From positions 47,615 through 64,230 of the forward strand of contig VSNG01000022.1 in the NCBI GenBank assembly GCA_009774175.1: a stretch of 16,616 nucleotides of DNA, in the 5' to 3' direction. The DNA comes from Lachnospiraceae bacterium. GTDB taxonomy: Bacteria; Bacillota; Clostridia; Lachnospirales; Lachnospiraceae. The translations under genes and the position numbers were made by a program. Below the pieces are notes generated by a model. The model was not told where the DNA came from. It did not search any database and saw nothing but the letters and a program-made list of their open reading frames with translations. Positions 1-6,709 of this stretch are shown here, piece after piece. The stretch's first letter is position 1, and every line of letters starts with the position of its first letter.

Positions 1-223
1 CGGCTGACGCCCCGGTTCCCTCCGCCTCCTCTTCCGGCAACGCGGCAGGCTCCCCGGTTTCCTCCGTCTCCTCTTCCCGGAGGTCGGCAGATTCCCCGGA
101 GGTCTGTGGCCCCGCAAAGGATTCCGTATTTTCTTCCGCCGCCATTGCAGGGGTGGAATCGACCCTGTAAAATATAAGCATAAACAAAACCGTTATTACT
201 ATAAATTTAAGTGTATATTTCAT
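1..223 (-). CDS. Partial exported acidic protein (N-terminal 74 residues only)
   Basis: An open frame begins at ATG 223 and runs off the left edge without a stop, so only the N-terminus is visible. It starts MKYTLKFIVITVLFMLIFY, a short basic n-region followed by a hydrophobic stretch. A plausible signal peptidase I site follows (TPAMA then AEEN, near residue 28). The rest is rich in Glu, Gly, Pro and Thr with loose internal repetition (EETGEPA and EAEGTGA), which looks like a disordered linker outside the membrane. A GGGAAG ribosome binding site lies 4 nt upstream. The gene is divergent from the histidine kinase, with 43 nt between start codons, so the two may share control. No domain can be recognised. 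It could be a surface protein or a secreted enzyme whose catalytic part lies outside the window. Confidence 0.65.
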   Translation of the reverse strand, partial: MKYTLKFIVITVLFMLIFYRVDSTPAMAAEENTESFAGPQTSGESADLREEETEETGEPAALPEEEAEGTGASA

Positions 224-239
224 ACCGCTTCCCTTTATC

Positions 240-268
240 ATTATCGCAGGAGGATGATTCGTTATCAT
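240..268 (-). promoter_or_regulatory. Possible promoter of the truncated exported-protein gene
   Basis: Read on the minus strand, ATGATA (263-268) and GATAAT (240-245) are 17 nt apart, and the -10 box is preceded by TGC as in an extended -10. It would start transcription about 10 nt before ATG 223. It overlaps the ribosome binding site and start codon of the divergent kinase gene. The -35 match is weak (4 of 6). Confidence 0.25.
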
Positions 269-2273
269 GAAACAGCGTATATTACCCAAATCCGGGATTC
301 AGACAATGCTGGTCGTGGCAGGCGCCATTATGGTAAGCCTGCTTGGGCTGCTGGCGTTTACCCGGTTTGATAATAAATATATAACAAAGGCCGCGCCCGC
401 ACAAGACAATGTTTACATCATTCCAGAAAAAGGATACTGTTCCCTTGTTGACGGCTGGGAATTTTATCCGGATCTTCTGCTGTTTCCAGAGGACTTTTCT
501 TCCGGGCCTCTTCCCTATTATCGCACATGGGCCGGCGAATATCCAAACCTTTCCTTATTTCATGAAGATAAGAATCCCTATGGAATCTCCACATGGCGTC
601 TGCATTTGCGGGGAAACGGAAGTGTCCTGCTCTATTTGCAGGAGCCGCTCTGCGCCGCAAGGCTCTTTTTGAACGGGCAAAGTCTCGGCGAAACCGGGAC
701 GGTATCCTCCGAACGATATTCCCCCCTTATCAAAGACAGCGTTTATTCCTTTGTGCTTGAAGGCGAAACGGAGCTGATTATTCAGACAGCCAACTACTCC
801 CACTACTACGGCGGCATCTGGTATGCGCCCGTAATAGGAGATGCGCAAAGCGTAGGCCGGCTTATTTCCCTGCGCATGCTGCTCTATGGGTTTTTGTTTT
901 TTTCCTCGCTTACGCTCTCCTTATTTTGCATCGCCCTCTGGGAACGCAAAAAAAGCGACGGCAGCACCGCCACATTCTATTTTGGTATGTTAAGTCTGTC
1001 CTTTGCGCTGCGCATCTGCTATCCCTTTTTAAGGCTGTTTGGTGTGCCCTTTGTACGGGCGCTTTATGTAGTAGAAGACGCGGCCGCCATATCCGGCATT
1101 TACTTTTCCATACGGATTGCTCTCATGCTGTTTTTACCTGACGGGTTTAAACGCCTGAAAAAAGCGCTGGGCATTCTTTCCCTGGGAGCCTGCTTTGTTG
1201 TTATTGTCGCGCCCCTGTTTGTATTTCCCGTCATACCCAATCTTGTACTGTGGTATGGGCCTCTTGTTTCATGGTATAAAGTGATTATGGCGTTTTTTTT
1301 GATCAGTCTGACCGTCTATGGCGGATTCATGGGACTGCTTCATACTAAAACAGTCCTTGCCGCCGCTGTTGCAAACGGTATCTGTCTGTTTTACAGCGTC
1401 CTCTCCATCGGTTACTACGAACCCTTTGTGGGCGCTTATCCCGAAGAATACGGCGCATTCTGTATGGTTGCGGCCTTTGCGCTCCTAATGGTACAGCGCA
1501 GCAAAAGGATGGCCGAAGAAAATATCAAACTAAATCTTCATCTGCAAAAAGAAGTGGCGGAAAAAACGGAACATCTTCAAAAGCTTCTTTCAGAAAGAGG
1601 ACAGCTGATCGCAGAGCTTGGACATGATATGAAATCTCCATTAACGTCGCTTTCCAACATGACCCAGATTATACGGCTAAATGATATTATGCTGGACGAA
1701 GACACTCACAAAAGGATTGTTCATATAGAAGAGCAGTGTAACATTTTATCTGACCGCCTGAAATCCATTCAGGAAATAGCCGCGCAGACAAGCTCTCCCG
1801 TTAAAATGGAGCCCATGCCGCTAAATACTTTCCTTGCGGATTTTTATCACAACTGCCGTCCCATTATAGAACTCTACGGGCCAAATTTTCTTGCGGATAT
1901 TGCGCCGCGGCCCTGCCACATCATGGCAAACCGCGAGCAGCTTTTCCGCGCGCTGGAAAACCTGCTGTACAACGCCGCGGACTTTACGCCGCCGGACGGA
2001 AAAATAACGCTTTCCCTCTCGGCAGATGATGATTTCGCCTATATAGTGGTTTCAGATACCGGCTGCGGCATTCCGGAAAAGGATCTTCCGAATATTTTCC
2101 ACCGAGCTTATACCACCCGCAGCGACAAGGGCGGCCAGGGCCTTGGCCTTGCCATTACCCACGCCATTATTTTAGAGCACGCAGGGCAGATAGAGGTAGA
2201 TTCAAGGGAAGGAGCTGGGACCTCGTTTACAATCTCCCTTCCCATTCTGAAAAGTAAGAACGAATATTTATGA
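267..2273 (+). CDS. Sensor histidine kinase with 7TM-DISM sensor region
   Basis: This 668-residue membrane kinase probably autophosphorylates on His and passes phosphate to a response regulator not in this window. Residues about 12-32 form a first membrane helix. Residues about 40-195 form an extracellular beta-rich domain (WRLHLRG, LFLNGQSLGETG) resembling the galactose-binding-like extracellular domain of 7TMR-DISM proteins. Residues about 200-405 hold roughly seven membrane helices. A coiled coil (about 415-445) leads to the HisKA H-box GHDMKSPLT with His453. The HATPase_c domain has the N-box Asn569, G1 motif DTGCGIP from Asp597 and G2 motif GGQGLGL at 622-628. All catalytic boxes look intact. 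The start at 267 is forced by an in-frame TGA at 255-257. The AGGAGG at 249-254 is about 12 nt away, slightly far. The ligand is unknown. In DISM families the outer domain is thought to bind small molecules such as carbohydrates. Confidence 0.9.
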   Translation: MKQRILPKSGIQTMLVVAGAIMVSLLGLLAFTRFDNKYITKAAPAQDNVYIIPEKGYCSLVDGWEFYPDLLLFPEDFSSGPLPYYRTWAGEYPNLSLFHEDKNPYGISTWRLHLRGNGSVLLYLQEPLCAARLFLNGQSLGETGTVSSERYSPLIKDSVYSFVLEGETELIIQTANYSHYYGGIWYAPVIGDAQSVGRLISLRMLLYGFLFFSSLTLSLFCIALWERKKSDGSTATFYFGMLSLSFALRICYPFLRLFGVPFVRALYVVEDAAAISGIYFSIRIALMLFLPDGFKRLKKALGILSLGACFVVIVAPLFVFPVIPNLVLWYGPLVSWYKVIMAFFLISLTVYGGFMGLLHTKTVLAAAVANGICLFYSVLSIGYYEPFVGAYPEEYGAFCMVAAFALLMVQRSKRMAEENIKLNLHLQKEVAEKTEHLQKLLSERGQLIAELGHDMKSPLTSLSNMTQIIRLNDIMLDEDTHKRIVHIEEQCNILSDRLKSIQEIAAQTSSPVKMEPMPLNTFLADFYHNCRPIIELYGPNFLADIAPRPCHIMANREQLFRALENLLYNAADFTPPDGKITLSLSADDDFAYIVVSDTGCGIPEKDLPNIFHRAYTTRSDKGGQGLGLAITHAIILEHAGQIEVDSREGAGTSFTISLPILKSKNEYL

Positions 2274-2446
2274 TGGTCTGGTACTTTAGGACAGGGGCGT
2301 TCATAAATTGTTCATAGTTAATTTCAAAAAACTTCATTTTAGAATCATGATTTAGACATTTCTGTTGCGTATACTAAGACCATAAGATACAACACAGCGA
2401 AACAGACAACAAGTTAGCTGATTAATTTAAAACTTTTTCATAATAA

Positions 2447-2498
2447 ATGCCAAGTAAGGGAAACTTTACTTGGCATCCTCCCTTTTCAGGGTTTTTTT
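2447..2498 (+). terminator. Candidate terminator: 11-bp hairpin, then short hairpin and T7
   Basis: ATGCCAAGTAA (2447-2457) pairs perfectly with TTACTTGGCAT (2466-2476) across an 8-nt loop. Just downstream CCCT (2480-2483) pairs with AGGG (2488-2491) and is followed at once by seven T (2492-2498). The first hairpin is strong but has no T tract, and the second has only a 4-bp stem. It lies about 175 nt after the kinase stop and upstream of the symporter promoter, so it could insulate the two genes. Confidence 0.4.
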
Positions 2499-2532
2499 CA
2501 ATTAAACCATTATCCATGTATACAATTTTTTC

Positions 2533-2561
2533 TTGCCAGATACTATGTCTTATGGTATACT
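2533..2561 (+). promoter_or_regulatory. Sigma-A-type promoter of the AGCS symporter gene
   Basis: TTGCCA (2533-2538) and TATACT (2556-2561) are separated by exactly 17 nt. The -10 box is overlapped by an inverted repeat, GGTAT (2554-2558) and ATACC (2565-2569), which could be an operator half-site pair. Transcription would start near 2568, giving a leader of about 130 nt before ATG 2701. Confidence 0.6.
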
Positions 2562-2613
2562 TGAATACCGTAGGAATCTTTACAATGTGAAAAAGTGTTC
2601 CATAACCGTCGAC

Positions 2614-2647
2614 GTAGACATTTAGTTCGGATGTCTGCGCCTTTTTT
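2614..2647 (+). promoter_or_regulatory. Terminator-like hairpin in the symporter leader (possible attenuator)
   Basis: GTAGACAT (2614-2621) pairs with ATGTCTGC (2631-2638), an 8-bp stem with one T-G pair and a 9-nt loop. Six T (2642-2647) follow after three nt. It sits downstream of the promoter and about 55 nt before the start codon, where a conditional terminator would act. No known riboswitch core could be recognised. Confidence 0.3.
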
Positions 2648-2700
2648 CCTTTTGGGCTATGGAGAAAACACACATGCAGGAAGTGAGGAGGAAATGTATT

Positions 2701-4209
2701 ATGGTAGAAATGATCACAAATGTGAACAGCGCCATTAACGGCTTCGTATGGGGGATTCCCATGTTGGTGCTGCTCGTCGGTACGGGCATTCTGATGACTG
2801 TCCTTACCAAATTTTTCCAGCTGTCCCACATTGGACACTGGTTTAAAAATACTATCGGCGGAATTTTCCATGACAAACATATCACCAAACACACGGAAAA
2901 GGAAGATCAGTCCATTTCCCAGTTCCAGTCTCTGTGTACGGCCCTGGCCGCTACCATCGGAACCGGCAATATTGTGGGTGTGTCCAGCGCGCTGATCGCC
3001 GGCGGCCCGGGCGCAATCTTCTGGATGTGGATCGTGGCTTTCTTTGGCATGATGACCAACTACTCCGAAAATGTACTGGGCATCTACTACCGCCGCAAAA
3101 ATGAACGCAACGAGTGGTGTGGAGGCGCCATGTACTATTTAAAAGACGGTCTCGGCTCTTACAAGGGCTTTAAGCAGATTGGCGCGGTGCTGGCCGTTTT
3201 GTTTTCCATCTTCTGCGTAATGGCTTCTTTTGGTATCGGCAACATGAGCCAGATCAACTCCATCTCCGGTAACATGAAATCTGCTTTTAATATCCCCACC
3301 TATGTGACGGGTATTGCGCTTTTGCTTCTTGCAGCCCTGGTTATTGTAGGCGGCCTTAAGCGTATCGCTTCCGTTACGGAAAAGCTTGTGCCCTTCATGG
3401 CAATCATCTACGTCGTTGGCTCTCTGATCATCTTCTTTATGAATATCGACCAGTGCGGCGCCATTTTTTCCGCAATCTTCAAAGGCGCCTTCGGCCTGCG
3501 CGCTGTAGGCGGCGGCATTGTCGGTTCTGGCGTGAAAATGGCCCTCACCTGGGGTATGAAGCGCGGCGTGTTCTCCAACGAGGCAGGACTTGGCTCCTCC
3601 GTCATGGTACACTCCAGCTCCAACGTCAAAGAGCCTGTCCGGCAGGGAATGTGGGGTATTTTCGAGGTATTTGCGGATACCATGATTGTCTGCACACTGA
3701 CCGCTTTTGTGGTGCTCTCCTCCGGTCTGGTTGATCTGGAGACAGGCGCGGTGTTGAGCGCTTCCGAAGGCTCCGCGCTGGTAGGCGAGGCTTTTGCCAC
3801 CAAATTTGGCAGCGCAGGCCCCATGTTTATTGCCATCGCCATTTTGCTGTTTGCCTTCTCCACCGTTCTTGGCTGGAGTCACTACGGCTCCAAGGCATGG
3901 GAATATCTCTTCGGTACAAAATCCATGATTGCCTACAAGATCGTTTTTGTACTGATGATCTACGTGGGCGCCACCATGAACCTTGGGTTGGCATGGGATC
4001 TGTCCGATACCTTTAACGGCCTGATGGCGATTCCCAACCTGGTCGGCGTCTTAAGCCTATCGCCTATCGTCCTGAAGATTACAAGAAACTATGTGGCTAG
4101 AATACTGAAAAAAGAGGATGTGAAACCGATGCTTTCCGCTTTTTCCGACATTGAAGAAACACATGCGGAAGAATTGAAGGAAATGTACAAGAAGGAAATG
4201 TACAAATAG
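2701..4209 (+). CDS. Sodium:alanine/glycine symporter, AGCS family
   Basis: This 502-residue multi-pass membrane protein belongs to the alanine-or-glycine:cation symporter family (AlsT/DagA/GlyP-like), which imports small neutral amino acids with sodium. Family signatures are clear: TGTGNIVGVSSALIAGGPGA, then FWMWIVAFFGM, and later MKRGVFSNEAGLGSS. About 9-11 hydrophobic segments are visible. The frame is open from ATG 2659, but I place the start at ATG 2701. It has GAGGAGG (2685-2691) 9 nt upstream, and the extra 14 residues (MEKTHMQEVRRKCI) are not family-like. After GMMTN the family more often has Lys than Asn, a small deviation. The charged C-terminus ends in a short repeat (EMYKKEMYK). 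The gene stands alone, with its own promoter and a strong terminator. The exact substrate cannot be read from sequence. Confidence 0.9.
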   Translation: MVEMITNVNSAINGFVWGIPMLVLLVGTGILMTVLTKFFQLSHIGHWFKNTIGGIFHDKHITKHTEKEDQSISQFQSLCTALAATIGTGNIVGVSSALIAGGPGAIFWMWIVAFFGMMTNYSENVLGIYYRRKNERNEWCGGAMYYLKDGLGSYKGFKQIGAVLAVLFSIFCVMASFGIGNMSQINSISGNMKSAFNIPTYVTGIALLLLAALVIVGGLKRIASVTEKLVPFMAIIYVVGSLIIFFMNIDQCGAIFSAIFKGAFGLRAVGGGIVGSGVKMALTWGMKRGVFSNEAGLGSSVMVHSSSNVKEPVRQGMWGIFEVFADTMIVCTLTAFVVLSSGLVDLETGAVLSASEGSALVGEAFATKFGSAGPMFIAIAILLFAFSTVLGWSHYGSKAWEYLFGTKSMIAYKIVFVLMIYVGATMNLGLAWDLSDTFNGLMAIPNLVGVLSLSPIVLKITRNYVARILKKEDVKPMLSAFSDIEETHAEELKEMYKKEMYK

Positions 4210-4216
4210 ACAACAG

Positions 4217-4257
4217 GCAGTGCGCGGGCAGAACATATTTTTTCCGAAGCGCACTGC
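4217..4257. repeat. 9-bp inverted repeat after the symporter gene
   Basis: GCAGTGCGC (4217-4225) and GCGCACTGC (4249-4257) are perfect complements 23 nt apart. The loop contains a T7 run. It starts 7 nt after the symporter stop and precedes the main terminator, so it may protect the mRNA 3' end. Confidence 0.45.
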
Positions 4258-4279
4258 GGTTTATCACGACAAACCGACA

Positions 4280-4310
4280 AAAACCCCGGCAAACAATATG
4301 CCGGGGTTTT
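4280..4310. terminator. Bidirectional intrinsic terminator between convergent genes
   Basis: AAAACCCCGGC (4280-4290) pairs perfectly with GCCGGGGTTTT (4300-4310) across a 9-nt loop. The GC-rich stem is flanked by T-rich sequence on both strands, so it can end the plus-strand symporter transcript and the minus-strand aldolase transcript, whose stop codon is 50 nt away. Confidence 0.9.
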
Positions 4311-4359
4311 CTTTTCTCAATTTTCGAGAATGCCTCTTTGGACGTTCTTACTATAATAT

Positions 4360-5328
4360 TTACGCCTTACCGTCGGAACCAAGCACATTCTTAATCTTGT
4401 GTGCAACCATATCCTTAACAGCCTGTCTTGCGGGCTTCAGGTACTGACGAGGATCGAAGTGATCCGGATGCTCAGCAAAGTACTTGCGGATATTACCGGT
4501 CATAGCCAGACGAATATCAGAGTCAATGTTGATCTTACATACGGCAAGCTCAGCGGCCTTACGCAGCTGCTCCTCCGGAATACCCACTGCATCGGGCATA
4601 TTTCCGCCGTACTGATTTACCATCTTTACGAACTCCTGCGGCACGGAAGAAGAACCGTGAAGCACGATCGGGAAGCCGGGCAGTCTCTTAATGCACTCCT
4701 CCAGCACATCAAAACGAAGCGGAGGGGGAACCAGAATGCCGTCAGCATTTCTCGTACACTGTGCAGCGGTAAACTTGTATGCGCCGTGGGATGTGCCGAT
4801 TGCAATAGCGAGGGAGTCACAGCCTGTCTTATCAACAAACTCCTCTACCTCCTCGGGACGGGTGTAGGACTCTTTACCGGCCTCAACCACAACTTCGTCC
4901 TCAACGCCTGCCAGAGTACCCAGCTCAGCCTCAACCACTACGCCGTTAGCATGTGCATACTCAACTACCTGCTTGGTCAATGCAATATTATCCTCAAAGG
5001 ACTTGGAAGAAGCGTCGATCATAACGGAGGTAAATCCGCCGTCGATACAGGACTTACAAAGCTCGAAAGTATCGCCGTGATCAAGGTGCAGGGCAATCGG
5101 GATCTCAGGATTCTCCGCTACAGCCGCTTCAACCAGCTTCACCAGATAGGTGTGATTCGCGTATGCGCGCGCACCCTTGGAAACCTGCAGGATAACGGGG
5201 CTCTTAAGCTCGCCGGCAGCCTCGGTAATACCCTGAACGATCTCCATGTTGTTTACGTTGAAGGCACCGACTGCATAGCCGCCGTTATAAGCCTTCTTAA
5301 ACATTTCGGTTGTTGTTACTAATGCCAT
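4360..5328 (-). CDS. fba: Class II fructose-1,6-bisphosphate aldolase
   Basis: This 322-residue cytosolic enzyme cleaves fructose-1,6-bisphosphate to dihydroxyacetone phosphate and glyceraldehyde-3-phosphate in glycolysis, and runs in reverse in gluconeogenesis. It is the zinc-dependent class. LHLDHGD contains the likely catalytic Asp83 and zinc ligand His84. Further expected elements are EAELGTLAG, GTSHGAYKF with a zinc-ligand His, VLHGSSS with another, and the phosphate-binding KINIDSDIR near the C-terminus. The frame is open for about 99 more codons upstream, but MALVTTTEMF at 5328 matches the family N-terminus. A GAAAGGAAG ribosome binding site is just upstream, and the promoter lies inside the rejected extension. 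The gene is last in the minus-strand run but probably transcribed on its own, ending at 4280-4310. A related class II aldolase, for example for tagatose bisphosphate, is possible but less likely. Confidence 0.93.
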   Translation of the reverse strand: MALVTTTEMFKKAYNGGYAVGAFNVNNMEIVQGITEAAGELKSPVILQVSKGARAYANHTYLVKLVEAAVAENPEIPIALHLDHGDTFELCKSCIDGGFTSVMIDASSKSFEDNIALTKQVVEYAHANGVVVEAELGTLAGVEDEVVVEAGKESYTRPEEVEEFVDKTGCDSLAIAIGTSHGAYKFTAAQCTRNADGILVPPPLRFDVLEECIKRLPGFPIVLHGSSSVPQEFVKMVNQYGGNMPDAVGIPEEQLRKAAELAVCKINIDSDIRLAMTGNIRKYFAEHPDHFDPRQYLKPARQAVKDMVAHKIKNVLGSDGKA

Positions 5329-5389
5329 AATGTTTACTTCCTTTCTATTAAAATTTTTTATTACTTTCCATCTTCTGGAATCCAACTTT

Positions 5390-5418
5390 ATTTTAACAGC
5401 CAGTCCTGAGAAAGTCAA
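5390..5418 (-). promoter_or_regulatory. Sigma-A-type promoter of fba
   Basis: On the minus strand TTGACT (5413-5418) and TAAAAT (5390-5395) are exactly 17 nt apart, each matching consensus at five of six positions. Transcription would start near 5383, leaving a leader of about 55 nt that is AT-rich and holds the GAAAGGAAG ribosome binding site. This supports aldolase transcription independent of dagK. Confidence 0.75.
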
Positions 5419-5454
5419 CAACTCTGGCGCGTGTGCCGGGTCGTCTTCACCGCG

Positions 5455-5523
5455 CCGACCGCCGCATCTGCCCGGTCGCCTGCATCGTGTAACCCGGGGC
5501 ACCGTCCGGCCGCCGCATCGTGT
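5455..5523. repeat. GC-rich imperfect repeats between dagK and fba
   Basis: Three copies of a motif close to CCGRYCGCCKGCATC occur at 5455-5468, 5472-5486 and 5506-5520. The last two continue with GTGT. The surrounding stretch, about 5425-5542, is clearly richer in G and C than the flanking genes and the AT-rich fba leader. It lies between the dagK stop and the fba promoter. I see no T-tract terminator and no credible reading frame. Confidence 0.5.
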
Positions 5524-5542
5524 CACTTGCCATGCCCGCGTC

Positions 5543-6445
5543 TCATGCTTCCGTCTCCTTGGGAACACGGATTTCCAACGCCTGATGCCAGCTTTCGATT
5601 TCCACCGCAAGGTGTTCTCCGCCAAACTCCCCGTCCAGCGTCCACGCCACGGGCTCTTCCGACTCCACCTTAAGCTTTTCTGTAGTAAAAGTATATATAT
5701 GCTCCGACTTCACCCGCTTGTCCACAAGCGCCCGGATAATATTATTAATATCCAGCGGATTAGATGGCTTGCGGATCAGCGTCACTTCAAAAAGGCCGTC
5801 ATCCAGCGCCACATTCTGTCCCGTAATTCCGCGGAAACCTCCGACAGAATGAGAGTTCGTAATCATACCGTAGAGAAATTCTCCCTCTATCACATTTTCC
5901 TTACAGGTAATTTTCAGCGGATAAGACCGCACGGAAGGCAGACGCTTTACCCCTTCAATCAAATAGGCCGCATGTCCGAGCACGTTTTTCGTATCCTGGG
6001 GCGTTCCGTAGGACACGTCTGTAAATATGCCAAACGCCGCCACATAAATGAAAATACTGTGGTTAAATTTACCCACGTCGCAGGCAAAGTTCCGGCCGTT
6101 CACTACCACGTCCGCGGCATGAAGCATATTCTTTGGAATACCCAGACTGTTTGCGAAATCATTTGTGCTTCCCGCCGGCACATATCCCACAGGAAGTCTC
6201 TGTTTTGATTTCATCATGCCTGATACGACTTCATCCAGCGTACCGTCGCCGCCGCTGCATACTACGATGTCATAACCTTCCCGTCTCTCCCGCACAGCCT
6301 TCACGGCATCGCCAGCCGCCTGCGTCGGATAGACCGTCACCTCATAGCCCGCCTTTACAAAAGTGTCAATAATGTCCAGAAGATTGCTTCTGATCTGTGC
6401 CTTGCCCGCTCTCGGATTATAGACAAAAAGCATCTGTTTCGCCAT
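5543..6445 (-). CDS. YegS/BmrU-family lipid kinase (diacylglycerol kinase-like)
   Basis: This 300-residue protein belongs to the diacylglycerol kinase catalytic family, which phosphorylates a membrane lipid such as diacylglycerol using ATP. Diacylglycerol recycling supports phosphatidic acid and teichoic acid metabolism. The N-terminal half has YNPRAGK (residues 9-15), the ATP-binding SGGDGTLDEVV and VPAGSTNDFA. The C-terminal half is a beta-rich domain (TDVSYGTPQDTKN, TGQNVALDDGLFEVTLIRKP, WTLDGE). Length is normal. The frame is open back to 6673, but that part runs through a tandem DNA repeat. ATG 6445 has AGGAGG about 7 nt upstream and gives the family start MAKQMLFVYNP. It follows the HPr-like gene by 264 nt, so it may have a separate transcript, although I could not find a well-spaced promoter there. 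The lipid substrate is not determinable from sequence. Confidence 0.88.
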   Translation of the reverse strand: MAKQMLFVYNPRAGKAQIRSNLLDIIDTFVKAGYEVTVYPTQAAGDAVKAVRERREGYDIVVCSGGDGTLDEVVSGMMKSKQRLPVGYVPAGSTNDFANSLGIPKNMLHAADVVVNGRNFACDVGKFNHSIFIYVAAFGIFTDVSYGTPQDTKNVLGHAAYLIEGVKRLPSVRSYPLKITCKENVIEGEFLYGMITNSHSVGGFRGITGQNVALDDGLFEVTLIRKPSNPLDINNIIRALVDKRVKSEHIYTFTTEKLKVESEEPVAWTLDGEFGGEHLAVEIESWHQALEIRVPKETEA

Positions 6446-6469
6446 GGCCCGTCCTCCTGCTATAAACGA

Positions 6470-6625
6470 ACAGGAACCCCTTTTTCCTGCTCGTCGCGCG
6501 GCCCGTGTGCCGCTCTGGCGGCATATTCCTTTGCACGGGCCTGATTTATCGGGCAGGAATGCTTTTTCCTGCTCGTCGCGCGGCCCGTGTGCCGCTCTGG
6601 CGGCATATTCCTTTGCACGGGCCTG
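6470..6625. repeat. Tandem duplication (period 82 bp) of a double-hairpin unit in the dagK leader
   Basis: A block of 63 nt (6481-6543) recurs with no visible change at 6563-6625, a period of 82. Each copy is preceded by a related CAGGAA segment. Each unit can form two hairpins. The first pairs CAGGAA with TTCCTG, extended to 7 bp in copy 2 (6553-6559 with 6566-6572). The second is nested: GCCCGTG (6501-6507) pairs with CACGGGC (6534-6540), and TGCCGC pairs with GCGGCA around a TCTG loop inside it. The dagK ribosome binding site lies about 20 nt downstream on the minus strand. All reading frames through it are artefacts of the repeat. Confidence 0.8.
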
Positions 6626-6709
6626 CGCATATAAGAAACGGCCACCCAGAAACTGATTCTGAGCAGCCCGCAATTATGCCTTATCAAATGTCAACCCTGC
6701 CACACCTTC

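Larger units (their letters stand above)
2274..2700 (+). other. 427-nt gap between the kinase and symporter genes
   Basis: I see no convincing gene here. From left to right it holds an AT-rich segment with TTCATA repeats (2299-2316), a TATACT box at 2370-2375 with no good -35, an 11-bp hairpin and a weak terminator (2447-2498), a good promoter (2533-2561) and a symporter leader with a second T-tract hairpin (2614-2647). Minus-strand open frames reaching across 2422-2894 overlap the symporter start antisense and have no coding character. Confidence 0.6.

Noticed and set aside
2562..2700. Glycine riboswitch in the AGCS symporter leader
   Set aside because: The leader shows no tandem aptamer core or conserved glycine-riboswitch sequences that I can recognise, only a simple hairpin with a T tract.
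2422..2894. Minus-strand frames of 90 and 156 codons across the symporter start
   Set aside because: They lie antisense to a strongly conserved coding region and to its promoter, with no ribosome binding site or recognisable family.
3139..3882. 247-codon minus-strand frame inside the symporter gene
   Set aside because: It is an antisense shadow, rich in His, Gly and Asp from complementing hydrophobic codons.
4399..5322. 307-codon plus-strand frame opposite the aldolase
   Set aside because: It is entirely antisense to a clear enzyme gene. Its openness reflects codon bias of the real strand, and its protein resembles nothing.
5329..5625. N-terminal extension of the aldolase to 5625
   Set aside because: It overlaps dagK in antiphase and the GC-rich repeats, contains the promoter and ribosome binding site of fba, and MALVTTTEMF matches the family start.
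6446..6673. N-terminal extension of the lipid kinase to 6673
   Set aside because: It is a read-through of the 82-bp repeat with Arg/Ala-rich low-complexity translation. AGGAGG precedes ATG 6445.
6689..6694. Promoter based on a perfect minus-strand TTGACA before dagK
   Set aside because: No acceptable -10 box occurs at 16-18 nt. The nearest AT-rich hexamers are at about 10-12 nt.
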